Counted from the first letter of the stretch, positions 41,851 to 51,050 are shown. The stretch is 64,000 bases of DNA from Alteromonas sp. KC3 (GCF_016756315.1 NZ_AP024235.1:3720001-3784000), one strand, 5' to 3'. Numbers and translations are program-made. The notes: generated by a model from the sequence alone, not told the origin.

Positions 41851-42336
41851 GTGATCCAGAAGAAAATATGCATATTAGGACCAACAGGCGTAGGTAAAAC
41901 GAGCCTTACCAAGCAGTTTGTTGAAGGCATTTTTTCTGAAAAATATAAGACGACTATCGGCGTTAAAATCGATAAAAAGCACGTGCATGAAAATGACAGC
42001 GATGTGCAATTGCTGATATGGGATTTAGAAGGGATTGACCGTTACTGCGGTTTTAATCCTCGCTACCTTCGCGGAGCGAGTGCATACATTATTGTGGTTG
42101 ATCAAACTCGCTCACAGTCGCTATTAGAGGGTATGGAAATTTTGGAGTTAGCGAGGGATCATTACCCAAATGTACCCGCTTTTTTTGTGGTGAATAAGAC
42201 TGATCTTCCCACTAGCTGGCATTGGAGCGAAGAAGAACTGGCGTCTTATGCTCAAAAATTCGCTGCACTTATTAAAACAAGCGCTAAAACCGGTGAGAAC
42301 GTAGATAAATTATTTAATACGATCGCGTTTTGGTAG
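41851..42336 (+). CDS. Ras/Rab-like small GTPase
   Basis: A 161-residue GTPase with all five G motifs: P-loop GPTGVGKT (10-17), G2 Thr in TTIG (34-37), G3 WDLEG (57-61), G4 NKTD (115-118) and G5 TSAK (143-146). The sequence resembles the Ras/Rab group more than bacterial Era or Obg types. The catalytic Gln of Ras (Q61) is Ile62 here, so intrinsic GTP hydrolysis is probably slow and may depend on a partner. It has no lipidation motif. It starts with GTG, with AAGGA nine bases upstream. The adjacent OmpA-domain protein is a candidate partner. Confidence 0.9.
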   Translation: MIQKKICILGPTGVGKTSLTKQFVEGIFSEKYKTTIGVKIDKKHVHENDSDVQLLIWDLEGIDRYCGFNPRYLRGASAYIIVVDQTRSQSLLEGMEILELARDHYPNVPAFFVVNKTDLPTSWHWSEEELASYAQKFAALIKTSAKTGENVDKLFNTIAFW

Positions 42337-42345
42337 GAGGGAACC

Positions 42346-44493
42346 ATGGACATTCACTTATTAAACGCGCTTGGCATTACCAATTGTGCATTGTTCCGTT
42401 GCAATGAGGCTAATGACATCGAATGTTTAACCACTGACCTTCCTTGGTTAAACGGCATCGTTACGCTAGATACGCACAACCGCTTATTAAAAGAACAAAC
42501 TCCCTCTCTCTTTCTCTGTGACTTTTTCATTGATGCCGAGCAAGTTTGGCAAGGTGATACGGCGTTCACCTTATCCTCTGGATTTTGGACCGAACAAATA
42601 GACCAAGCTGACTTGCGTCTAGAAGCGTTAGCCATAAACAGCGGCAATGATTCTCGTTATCTTGTTATTAAAAACGTTGAGGACGAATTCAACGACAAGC
42701 GAAGAACACTACAAACCGCTAGAGAGTTACTGCTTAGCCATCATGAAATTGTTGGTCAACACGAATACATTCGTCACAAACTTAATGATGTGCTTAGAAA
42801 AAATAGTCGGTTGCAACGATTAGTACCACCAATTCAACAAGCAATTTACGACCTTGATACGGGGGTTGTGATCCTCGATGCACAAGGACAATTAGTTCTA
42901 GATAACAGGGCCGCTCATCGCTTGCTGGTCTGCAACAGCACCACACCAAGTACTAAGCGTATTTCTGAATTACTGCACTTAATGGACACCTCTCAGTCCT
43001 TCTTGCCCTCTCTTGTGAAAAAGAAATCTCCTTGGCAAGGGGAAGTATTTTGGCAACCGCTCGGCAGCTTTAGTACGTGGCTACAAGTCACTATTCACCC
43101 GGTGCTTCAAGGAAAAGATCTCACTCATTGGGTTTATCTGTTCACTGATATTACGCATATTCACAATAAGCGTGAGAAAGTACTAAGCAACACTGGAATG
43201 GACTCTTTGACAAATGTTGCCAGTAGAAGCATTTTTTTAGATACCATTCGCCGACTTATCAATGAAGGTGTGCCATTTAAGCTTTTTATCATCGATATTT
43301 GTCAGTTCAAGCGCATTAACGAAGTGCTCAGCTACAAATCTGGCGATGAAATTCTCAAGTCTTTTGCGCTGCGTCTTCAAAGTTATGTCAACAACAAAGG
43401 CTTTATTGCCCGTATAGGAAGCAACGAGTTTGCGTTAATTAAACGCGATGATGCCTTTAATGGCCAAGCTACAGCAGAGTTTATTCAGGGGTTAATAGAA
43501 AAACTGACCCGCACCTACACAGTACTTGATGGCACGGAACCAAATTTGGCAGTTAATATTGGTGAAGTCAGTTTTCCAAGCAACTGTAGCTCGCCAGAAT
43601 CTTTGCTTCATCACGCCGATATAGCGCTGCAAGCAGCGAAATATAAAGGCAAAAATAGTGCGCTAGTCTACAGTGAAGCACTACACCGACAGCATCATGC
43701 GGTGAACAAACTTGAGAATGAACTTCGCGAAGCCATCGAAAACAACGAGTTAAAGTTGTACCTGCAACCTATTGTCGACTTATCGTCAGGCAAAATCGTA
43801 AAGTGTGAGGCACTAACCCGTTGGATTACTGCCGACGGAAAGTTTATTTCACCCGAGGTTTTTATTCCCCTTGCGGAGAAAAGTGAGCTAATTTTTCCCT
43901 TCGGCGAATGGCTTATCAATACAGCCTGTAGCACCATTAAACAACTCACAGCGTTAGATATTGATATCCGGTTGGCGATCAATATTTCTGGTCGACAAGT
44001 GAGTGATCTCAATTTACTTGATCAAATTAAAACAGCCATTGTCGAGCATGATATAGCACCACGTCACCTATCTATTGAACTCACCGAAAGCATATTAATT
44101 AAACGCCTAGATACCGTCTCTGTACTATTGAATGAACTGAGGGCTATGGGTGTTACCGTGTCAATTGATGACTTTGGCACAGGTTTTAGTTCACTGGTTT
44201 ATCTGAAGAAGCTGCCGATTGATGAACTTAAGATTGATCGTTCTTTTGTCAGCGAACTTGAAAACAACACTGACGATCAGGCTATTGTGCAAGCCATCCT
44301 TGGCCTTGCGAAGAATCTAAATATCAACATTATTGCAGAAGGTATTGAAACCATTGAGCAACAAACCTTCTTACAAACGCATCAGTGCACCTATGGTCAG
44401 GGATATTTTTACCAGCGCCCCGTCCCTCTGCCTGAATTTATTGCAGTGGCAAAGCGACTAAATGAGCCCCATGTGGCCAGCGTGAAACTCTAA
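42346..44493 (+). CDS. PAS-GGDEF-EAL protein, likely c-di-GMP phosphodiesterase
   Basis: A 715-residue protein: a helical N-terminal region (1-160), PAS-like domain (about 165-285), GGDEF-like domain (about 290-445) and EAL domain (about 455-705). The GGDEF signature is GSNEF (358-362), so cyclase activity is not expected. The EAL domain is intact, with E488 in KCEALTRW, IELTESIL and IDDFGTGFSS, so phosphodiesterase activity is likely. An AGGAGG ribosome site lies 5 bases before the ATG, and the GTPase stop is 10 bases upstream. It overlaps fghA tail-to-tail by 36 bases. Confidence 0.9.
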   Translation: MDIHLLNALGITNCALFRCNEANDIECLTTDLPWLNGIVTLDTHNRLLKEQTPSLFLCDFFIDAEQVWQGDTAFTLSSGFWTEQIDQADLRLEALAINSGNDSRYLVIKNVEDEFNDKRRTLQTARELLLSHHEIVGQHEYIRHKLNDVLRKNSRLQRLVPPIQQAIYDLDTGVVILDAQGQLVLDNRAAHRLLVCNSTTPSTKRISELLHLMDTSQSFLPSLVKKKSPWQGEVFWQPLGSFSTWLQVTIHPVLQGKDLTHWVYLFTDITHIHNKREKVLSNTGMDSLTNVASRSIFLDTIRRLINEGVPFKLFIIDICQFKRINEVLSYKSGDEILKSFALRLQSYVNNKGFIARIGSNEFALIKRDDAFNGQATAEFIQGLIEKLTRTYTVLDGTEPNLAVNIGEVSFPSNCSSPESLLHHADIALQAAKYKGKNSALVYSEALHRQHHAVNKLENELREAIENNELKLYLQPIVDLSSGKIVKCEALTRWITADGKFISPEVFIPLAEKSELIFPFGEWLINTACSTIKQLTALDIDIRLAINISGRQVSDLNLLDQIKTAIVEHDIAPRHLSIELTESILIKRLDTVSVLLNELRAMGVTVSIDDFGTGFSSLVYLKKLPIDELKIDRSFVSELENNTDDQAIVQAILGLAKNLNINIIAEGIETIEQQTFLQTHQCTYGQGYFYQRPVPLPEFIAVAKRLNEPHVASVKL

Positions 44494-45300
44494 ATGCTCT
44501 TCAATAAAAGAAGCAATAAAGTAGTAGCTGTGATCGTAGCCTTCATGCATATTTAACGTAAGTTGTGTTTCAGAGTGCTGAGCTGCGTGAACCAACGACT
44601 GTGGTTTTAATTGCTCGTGCAGAAACTCATCTTTTGTACCCTGCTCTACAAGCAATGGAATGTAATGGGTTTTGCTCGCCAATAGAACAGACGCATCATA
44701 GTCTTGCCACGCAGTCTTATCGCTTCCAAGATAGTTACCCAGCGCCTTCTGCCCCCATCCACAATCCATTGGGTTAGCTATAGGACTAAATGCTGAGACA
44801 GACACATATCTGTTAGGGTTACGCATGCCAATAACTAATGCACCGTGGCCTCCCATCGAGTGACCGCTAATCGCCCTCTCTTTGGTAACTGGAAACGCAC
44901 TTTCTATGAGTTCGGGTAACTCTTTGGTGATATAGCTATACATATTATAGTGCTCAGACCATGGCGCCTCGGTTGCATCAACATAGAAGCCAGCCCCAAG
45001 ACCAAAGTCATACGCGCCGTTTTCATCGTCTGGCACATTGTCTCCACGTGGTGAAGTATCGGGTGCAACTATTGCCATACCTAATTCAGCAGCAAGTTTC
45101 ATCGCCCCAGCTTTTTGCATAAAATTCTGGTCGGTACAGGTCAGCCCAGATAGCCAGTAAAGCACAGGAACAGGTTTCTCGTCTGACGCAAAAGGGGGTA
45201 GAAATATCGCAAACGTCATATCGCATTGGGTGGTTTTCGCAGCGTGAGTGTAACGAAGGTGTTTGCCTCCAAATGCTCTATTTTCGCCAATAAGCTCCAT
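44458..45300 (-). CDS. fghA: S-formylglutathione hydrolase
   Basis: Esterase-family serine hydrolase of 280 residues that releases formate and glutathione from S-formylglutathione in formaldehyde detoxification. The nucleophile S148 is in SGHSMGGHGA, with DTSPRGDNVPDD as the conserved block and His in EGYDHSYYF. AGGA before the ATG supports the start. The usual partner frmA (glutathione-dependent formaldehyde dehydrogenase) is not in the window. Confidence 0.93.
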   Translation of the reverse strand: MELIGENRAFGGKHLRYTHAAKTTQCDMTFAIFLPPFASDEKPVPVLYWLSGLTCTDQNFMQKAGAMKLAAELGMAIVAPDTSPRGDNVPDDENGAYDFGLGAGFYVDATEAPWSEHYNMYSYITKELPELIESAFPVTKERAISGHSMGGHGALVIGMRNPNRYVSVSAFSPIANPMDCGWGQKALGNYLGSDKTAWQDYDASVLLASKTHYIPLLVEQGTKDEFLHEQLKPQSLVHAAQHSETQLTLNMHEGYDHSYYFIASFIEEHLEFHAGHMGLI

Positions 45301-45413
45301 TTTTCTTCCTTTTATTCATTTATTTGTGCCTTTATTGTGGAATCAGTAAAGGCTCTATCGGATTTTAGATCAAGTTCGTTTACACTAAGCGCCTAATTTT
45401 TGAGGTAAGTACA

Positions 45414-46328
45414 ATGGTTAAAGCCGTGTTGCATCATATTGTTGGCACTATTTCAGTCATATTCTATTTTCTAAATACTGTAATTTGGGCTACGCCCATT
45501 TTGTTATTGTCAGTGTTTAAGCTAATACCTATTCCCCAATGGCGTCGCTTCATTTCTTATTTACTCGACGCCTGCGCGACAGCGTGGATTGGGGTTAACA
45601 ACATGAATCAACGTATCAGCGGTGGCACAACATGGCACGTTAACGGCCTAGAGAAACTCACTCGAGACGACTGGTACCTCGTGTTAGCTAATCATCAATC
45701 TTGGGTTGATATACTGGTTCTTCAACGGGTTTTTAACCGCAAAATTCCGTTTTTGAAGTTCTTCCTCAAAAAAGAACTCATTTACGTTCCTATTCTTGGT
45801 CTAGCGTGGTGGGCACTCGACTTCCCATTCATGCGTCGCTATTCAAAATCATTTTTGGCCAAAAACCCACACCTAAAAGGCAAGGATATGGAAACTACTC
45901 GCAAGGCTTGCGAAAAGTTTCGCTCTAAGCCTGTGAGTATAATGAACTTTGTAGAAGGCACGCGATTCACAAAAGCCAAACACGACAAGCAGGCGTCTCC
46001 TTTTAACCACCTGCTAAAGCCCAAAGCAGGCGGTATTGCGTTTGTGCTTTCAGCCATGGGGAATCATCTTCACAAACTCATTGATGTCACTATTGATTAT
46101 CCTCAGGGCGTACCTTCTTTTTGGGACTTTGTCAGTGGTAAAGTGCGCGATATTCGTGTGAATATTGACGTTATGCCCATAAAAGACATTATGGAAAATG
46201 GCATTTTTAGCGATAAATACTTTGAAGATCCGCAAGTTCGAGCACGATTCCAATCGTGGTTAAACGAGCGTTGGCAGGCAAAAGATAATTTATTGGAATC
46301 ACTTAACGCAACTCAGAAACCATTATGA
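45414..46328 (+). CDS. Membrane acyltransferase, LPLAT/PlsC type (YihG-like)
   Basis: A 304-residue lysophospholipid-type acyltransferase resembling E. coli YihG. The active-site motif HX4D is H94-D99 (NHQSWVD), and the substrate motif is FVEGTRF. An N-terminal membrane helix (about 7-37) anchors it. It is the first of three genes and overlaps the second by four bases (ATGA). The neighbour is a paralogue, so the pair probably arose by tandem duplication. The acyl donor and acceptor are not known. Confidence 0.85.
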   Translation: MVKAVLHHIVGTISVIFYFLNTVIWATPILLLSVFKLIPIPQWRRFISYLLDACATAWIGVNNMNQRISGGTTWHVNGLEKLTRDDWYLVLANHQSWVDILVLQRVFNRKIPFLKFFLKKELIYVPILGLAWWALDFPFMRRYSKSFLAKNPHLKGKDMETTRKACEKFRSKPVSIMNFVEGTRFTKAKHDKQASPFNHLLKPKAGGIAFVLSAMGNHLHKLIDVTIDYPQGVPSFWDFVSGKVRDIRVNIDVMPIKDIMENGIFSDKYFEDPQVRARFQSWLNERWQAKDNLLESLNATQKPL

Positions 46329-47218
46329 TCCGTGCAGTACTAGCTCCGTTTATTTTTGTTATTCACACCACACTACAAATTTTGAATCTCGCGTTGTGGG
46401 GTGGCCTCATTATTTTGCTTGGCCTTGTTAAATTGCTATTGCCTAACGGGGCGGTCAAAGCGCTTTGGAATAAGGTTATGCACGCGCTGATGTTCAGCTT
46501 TGGGCGCGTAAGTGTGTTACTTATTCGGTTGTTTAATAACGTGAATATCGAATGCTCAGTACACGGCGAATTAGCCAAAGACCGTTGGTATCTTATTATT
46601 GCCAATCATTTGAGCTATCTGGATATAATTCTGCTCATTGAATTTGCTACACATCGTATTCCTGCCCCCAAATTCTTCTTGAAAAAAGAGCTGATCTGGC
46701 TACCGTTTGTTGGTTTAGGAGCCTGGGCCCTTGATATGCCTTTTATGCACAGATACACGCGTGCATATCTGGAAAAGCACCCTGAAAAGAAAGGCAAAGA
46801 TTTAGAAACCACGAAGGCATATTGCGAAAAATTCAGAACTGTACCTACGACAGTTATCAACTTTGTTGAAGGAACACGCTTTACTACAGATAAGCATGTC
46901 GCAAAACAAAGTCCGTATGCCCATTTACTCCCGCCAAAAGCAGGCGGCGTGTCGTTTACACTAGCGGCTATGGGGGAATTGTTCACTAATGTATTGGATA
47001 TTTCCCTTCTGTACCCCGAAAACAAGCGTCATCCAATGATGGCAATGTTAAGCGGGCAAATGACAAAAATCGTAATCGATGTAAATGTCACTCCTATACC
47101 TGAATTACAACAAGAGTCAGACCGTTCAGAGTCTGAGTTCCGTCTTTATTTCCAAGATTGGCTCAACAATTTGTGGAAAAACAAAGACAGCCGAATTAAG
47201 AAATTGTTGGAGTCGTAA
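46325..47218 (+). CDS. Membrane acyltransferase, LPLAT/PlsC type (second paralogue)
   Basis: A 297-residue acyltransferase paralogous to the gene before it. It has the HX4D site H95-D100 (NHLSYLD), FVEGTRFT and matching LEKHPEKKGKDLETTKAYC-type block. A hydrophobic N-terminal segment (about 8-38) anchors it. The gene pair has adapted by small differences in the N-terminal helix and C-terminal tail, so two different substrates are possible. It overlaps the upstream gene by four bases and is followed 3 bases later by the channel gene. Confidence 0.85.
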   Translation: MIRAVLAPFIFVIHTTLQILNLALWGGLIILLGLVKLLLPNGAVKALWNKVMHALMFSFGRVSVLLIRLFNNVNIECSVHGELAKDRWYLIIANHLSYLDIILLIEFATHRIPAPKFFLKKELIWLPFVGLGAWALDMPFMHRYTRAYLEKHPEKKGKDLETTKAYCEKFRTVPTTVINFVEGTRFTTDKHVAKQSPYAHLLPPKAGGVSFTLAAMGELFTNVLDISLLYPENKRHPMMAMLSGQMTKIVIDVNVTPIPELQQESDRSESEFRLYFQDWLNNLWKNKDSRIKKLLES

Positions 47219-47221
47219 ACG

Positions 47222-48553
47222 ATGGAAGTGAGCAGCTCGATACGCGATACCTTTATCCATTTAATTAACGATATTTTTCCGAGCCTCACAACTGAGGACC
47301 CGCTCTACAATGTACTCGCGCTGAGTGGCATTTTAATTATCTCGGCGTTTATTTACATAATTGCGCGTCTTCTCATTCGCCCTCAAATTGCCAATTGGGT
47401 CTATAAATCAAATAACCGCTGGGACAATGCACTTCAAGAGCATGGTTTCTTTAGACGCTTAATGCATCTTTTCCCAGCATTATTTATCTACATCGCCACT
47501 CCAGTGCTCATTGAAGATGTAGCCGTCATGCATGGCATGGTGATTAAAAGTGCACAACTATATATGTTGTATAGTGGGCTGCTAGCTCTGTATGCGCTAT
47601 TAAGTACTGTCGAGGATGTTTATAACGCCTCAGCCCTATCTAGAAGAGCGCCAATAACGGGCTTTATTCAAGTCACTAAGCTGGCGTTTGCGATTGTGGC
47701 TATTTTACTGAGTATTTCACTGATAGTAGACAGGAGCCCGTTACTCATTGTATCGGGGTTAACCGCACTTGCTGCAGTACTTCTACTTATTTTTAGAGAT
47801 ACTATCTTAGGTTTTGTCGCGGGTATCCAAATTGCCGCCAACCGCATGTTTAACACCGGTGACTGGATTGCCATGCCTAAGTACGAGGTAGATGGCGAGA
47901 TTTTAGAAATTGGTCTCACCAATGTAAAAGTCCAAAATTGGGACAACACAATATCTACCCTGCCGACATACAGCTTAACGACAGAAGCAGTTAAGAACTG
48001 GCGCGGTATGCAAGAGTCTGGTGGACGTCGAATAAAGCGGGCTATTTACATTGATGTACATTCTATAAAGCTTTGTGATAACGACATGCTGGCGCGTTTT
48101 TCAAGTATTCGTTATATCAATGAGTATATAGAGAAGAAGAAAAACGAGTTACGCGCTTATCATCGCGATTATTCCATTGATGAGTCTGACCTACTCAACA
48201 GCCGACGACTTACCAATATTGGTACATTTAGGGCGTATCTTGAAGCGTATTTACGCAAACACCCCAACATTAATCAAGAAATGACATTAATGGTTCGCCA
48301 ACTACCGCCTAACGAATTAGGCCTTCCACTGGAAATCTATTGCTTTAGTGCTGAGAAAGCATGGGTAAAATACGAAAAGGTTCAGGCTGATATTTTTGAT
48401 CACGTTATGGCAATGCTTGCGCCATTCGACTTACGCGCTTACCAAAGAGACGGCCATTTGTCGTTATTGGCCCAGCGAGAATCGGCGGTACTCTCATCTA
48501 AGTCAGAATCACCATCTAAGTCAGAATCACAGCCCCATCAGCAAGCTGACTAA
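47222..48553 (+). CDS. MscS-family mechanosensitive channel, YbdG-like
   Basis: A 443-residue channel-like protein with four or five membrane helices (up to about 205), then a MscS core including RDTILGFVAGIQIAANRM and the cytoplasmic vestibule. It is most like YbdG (MscM-type) by length and by the GDWIAMPKYEVDGEI segment. MscS channels open under hypoosmotic membrane tension. It starts 3 bases after two acyltransferase genes, so membrane lipid remodelling and tension sensing may be co-expressed. The C-terminus carries a short Ser/Glu-rich repeat. Confidence 0.85.
   Translation: MEVSSSIRDTFIHLINDIFPSLTTEDPLYNVLALSGILIISAFIYIIARLLIRPQIANWVYKSNNRWDNALQEHGFFRRLMHLFPALFIYIATPVLIEDVAVMHGMVIKSAQLYMLYSGLLALYALLSTVEDVYNASALSRRAPITGFIQVTKLAFAIVAILLSISLIVDRSPLLIVSGLTALAAVLLLIFRDTILGFVAGIQIAANRMFNTGDWIAMPKYEVDGEILEIGLTNVKVQNWDNTISTLPTYSLTTEAVKNWRGMQESGGRRIKRAIYIDVHSIKLCDNDMLARFSSIRYINEYIEKKKNELRAYHRDYSIDESDLLNSRRLTNIGTFRAYLEAYLRKHPNINQEMTLMVRQLPPNELGLPLEIYCFSAEKAWVKYEKVQADIFDHVMAMLAPFDLRAYQRDGHLSLLAQRESAVLSSKSESPSKSESQPHQQAD
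48495..48530 (+). repeat. Perfect 18-bp tandem duplication in the channel gene tail
   Basis: CATCTAAGTCAGAATCAC occurs twice in a row and encodes SKSESP/SKSESQ in the disordered C-terminus of the MscS-type channel. It is in frame, so length can vary without frameshift. Confidence 0.9.
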
Positions 48554-48570
48554 GCCTTCAGTAAGGCACA

Positions 48571-48600
48571 AAAAAACCGGCTTAGTGTAGCCGGTTTTTT
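48571..48600 (+). terminator. Terminator after the acyltransferase-channel operon
   Basis: Stem AAAAAACCGGCT / AGCCGGTTTTTT with loop TAGTGT; strong rho-independent signal. It also faces the small membrane-protein gene on the other strand. Confidence 0.92.
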
Positions 48601-48622
48601 TATTTAACTCTGAAAAGTACTA

Positions 48623-48814
48623 CTATGCAATTGCATATGCCATTAATAAGCAAAGCACTAGGCCTGTAACACCAAAGAAGCCATACTCGATTTTTTCTTG
48701 CATGCCTTCAGCACCAGCTTTCGCTGTCATAAAGCCCATAACGATGCTGCTTAGCCCAAGCGTAAAGGCAATTAGCGCAACACCAAACATAATTGCATTA
48801 ATCCAATCAGCCAT
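48623..48814 (-). CDS. Small two-helix membrane protein
   Basis: A 63-residue protein with two predicted membrane helices (about 6-29 and 46-63) separated by a short charged loop. No family recognised. The frame is compact and hydrophobic, with a clear ATG and AGGGG before it (minus strand), so it is a plausible real gene. Function unknown. Confidence 0.6.
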   Translation of the reverse strand: MADWINAIMFGVALIAFTLGLSSIVMGFMTAKAGAEGMQEKIEYGFFGVTGLVLCLLMAYAIA

Positions 48815-49158
48815 TGTGGTAACCCCTTAAAATAATTGGCGGTATTATGCACCAATTAAAATGTTTTGAACATGCTTAACCTCGGTTTAATTACCTACAA
48901 TAAGATGACTTTCGCTAACCTTTGATCTTGGTCAAAATTACTACTTTATAGATCATTTCACTAAAAAATTAATTAATGCTTGTCTTGCTCGCAACTCAAA
49001 AATAGATAAAACATTGTATTTTATACAAAAATCTTTTTGGCAAGGGCATTGCAATACCTTTCCCAACTATTCAAACAATTACGTATAACCATGCACGCAT
49101 GCGAGCTAACTACACGTGTATGCCAATTGCTTCGTCACTATTGATTAAGGAAATAACA
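48815..49158 (+). other. Intergenic region, no gene seen
   Basis: About 340 bases, AT-rich. It holds the divergent promoters of the small membrane protein and the YggN-like gene, but no clear -35/-10 pair, palindrome or RNA gene could be assigned. An in-frame extension of the next gene upstream of 49159 lacks a ribosome site. Confidence 0.5.
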
Positions 49159-49974
49159 ATGTCGAAAAAACTATTACTTTCAGCTGCAGTAGCAAGTGCT
49201 TTATTTGGCGGCCAAGCATTGGCACATAATACAAGCTTCCAAAACAATAGTTGTGATATCGAATTAGATGGACACATTCAGTATTACCAAGGCGATCTTA
49301 CCGTCAAGATGGATAACGGTTCAGTCATGACTATCGACAAATTTCACAACCTAACGGTAAATGGCCGTGATGTAGCGCTTAATAGCGACCAACAAAAATG
49401 GGTTGCCGAGTACTATGACAACATCGATATGGCCATTCCAATGACCTTAACAATTGCAAGTGAAGGTTTGGAAATTGCGAATGTTGCTGTGACAGAAGTG
49501 TTTTCTGAACTGCTTGGTGGCGATAACGAACTTGATGATGATTTTCAAACCTTGTTCACTAATTTAGAAACAAAGCTTTCAGCCTCGTTTTATGATGATG
49601 CTGGTAACATCCGTGTAGACTCGACAAAATTTGACGAGCCAGGCTGGTTTGACGAAAGTTGGGAGCAAGAATTTGAAGCAGAACTTGAATCACTTATTAG
49701 CGAATCAATGGGCAGAATTTTGATTGCACTTGGTACGCAAATGCTATGGGAAGGTGGTGACATGGATGAGTTTGAACAAAGAATGGAGACGTGGGGCGAA
49801 GACCTTGAGTTCAGACTGGAGTCTCAAGCTGCGGCGTTGGAAGAAAAAGGCAACGCACTGTGCGAAGTGCTTAAAAAAGCAGACTATGCAGAAAGCCAAA
49901 TGCAGGCATCTATCTCAGGGCTAGACGATCTCAACTTACTTGATTTAGATAGCCATGGCGAAATGAAAATGTAA
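49159..49974 (+). CDS. YggN-like DUF2884 periplasmic protein
   Basis: A 271-residue protein with a Sec signal peptide (MSKKLLLSAAVASALFGGQALA, cleavage near 22). The mature part resembles the YggN/DUF2884 family: CDIELDGHIQ, then a long acidic helical region rich in Glu, Met and Ala. The start is at ATG 49159 because AAGGA lies about eight bases upstream. Function is unknown; no enzymatic motif is visible. A strong terminator follows. Confidence 0.8.
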   Translation: MSKKLLLSAAVASALFGGQALAHNTSFQNNSCDIELDGHIQYYQGDLTVKMDNGSVMTIDKFHNLTVNGRDVALNSDQQKWVAEYYDNIDMAIPMTLTIASEGLEIANVAVTEVFSELLGGDNELDDDFQTLFTNLETKLSASFYDDAGNIRVDSTKFDEPGWFDESWEQEFEAELESLISESMGRILIALGTQMLWEGGDMDEFEQRMETWGEDLEFRLESQAAALEEKGNALCEVLKKADYAESQMQASISGLDDLNLLDLDSHGEMKM

Positions 49975-50002
49975 TTGCCTGAAAATCCCAAAAAGAATAC
50001 TG

Positions 50003-50027
50003 CGCCGAGCTTAGAGCTCGGCGTTTT
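50003..50027 (+). terminator. Terminator after YggN-like gene
   Basis: Stem CGCCGAGCT / AGCTCGGCG with loop TAG, then TTTT. Confidence 0.85.
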
Positions 50028-50145
50028 GGTATAAAATAGCGATTCCTGTCACGCTGGTTAAGTGTTTCGTCTTCATAGCCCTTGCCTGTTTTAAAATCCT
50101 AAGTAATCATCTTAGTTTCATACACACTTCAATAAAGAAAACACC

Positions 50146-50970
50146 ATGCAGCAAAAACTCGTAATTAGTGGATATGGCTGGCTCGCAGGTTATCTTGGTG
50201 ACGCGCTTAAACAGCATATGCCTATTGTAGGGACAACAAGAAGCAGTGAAAAACGCACTGCGCTTTCTCAACAAGGAATAAATGCTGTTCAGTTTGCGTT
50301 AGGCGATGATACAGCCGAACTTTGTACTCACTTATCAAATGCCACGTTCGTCATTAATATTCCCCCAGGAAGACGCAACACTGACTTAGGCGCCTTTACT
50401 GAGAAGATGTGTGCACTTATCGATGATGCCATCGCATCAAACGTTGCACATATCGTTTTTATCAGTACAACATCCGTTTATGGTGACAGCACTGATAACA
50501 TACTAGACGAGACTGCCCCACTATCCCCTGAGACGGCATCGGCGAAAGCACATGTGGCTATAGAGCAATATTTGTCAGAGCAAGTAGGTTTACCAAGCAG
50601 CAGGACTAAGCTCACTTGTGTTCGTCTTGCGGGTCTTGTAGGGCCAGACCGTCACCCTGCAAAATCACTCAGTGGGCGTACAGTGAGTATGGGCAACAAA
50701 CGCGTTAACTTAGTACATGTTACCGATGTAGTCGCCGCTCTCACCAAAATTATAACATTGCCATCAGATAAAAGGCTTTATCATTTGTGTAGCGCTAATC
50801 ACCCTAAACGTGGTGAGTATTACACCAGAGCAGCTACAGCATTCGCTATCCCGGAACCTGTCTTTAGCGACACTAACTCTCCCGCTTGCGGCAAAGTAAT
50901 AGATGCTTCAGCTAGCTGGGCGTCGCTGGGTATTACGCCTTCATTTAATGACCCGTATACAATGTTCTAA
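50146..50970 (+). CDS. NAD-dependent epimerase/dehydratase-like protein (YeeZ-like)
   Basis: A 274-residue atypical extended SDR like E. coli YeeZ. The nucleotide-binding motif GYGWLAGYLGD near 9-19 replaces GxxGxxG, and the STTSVYGD block is present, but the usual YxxxK active-site pair is not obvious, so catalysis is uncertain. It could be a nucleotide-sugar enzyme relative or a regulator. A bidirectional terminator separates it from the convergent sodium symporter. Confidence 0.75.
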   Translation: MQQKLVISGYGWLAGYLGDALKQHMPIVGTTRSSEKRTALSQQGINAVQFALGDDTAELCTHLSNATFVINIPPGRRNTDLGAFTEKMCALIDDAIASNVAHIVFISTTSVYGDSTDNILDETAPLSPETASAKAHVAIEQYLSEQVGLPSSRTKLTCVRLAGLVGPDRHPAKSLSGRTVSMGNKRVNLVHVTDVVAALTKIITLPSDKRLYHLCSANHPKRGEYYTRAATAFAIPEPVFSDTNSPACGKVIDASASWASLGITPSFNDPYTMF

Positions 50971-50996
50971 AGAAAACGCCCTCTCAAATGCAATAA

Positions 50997-51021
50997 AAAA
51001 GGCGACTCACTGAGTCGCCTT
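50997..51021. terminator. Bidirectional terminator
   Basis: Stem AAAGGCGACTCA / TGAGTCGCCTTT with a single central C, flanked by A-run and T-rich sequence on both sides. It lies between the YeeZ-like gene and the symporter. Confidence 0.88.
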
Positions 51022-51050
51022 TCTTCACGTTTATGTTAAGTGCTACAACA

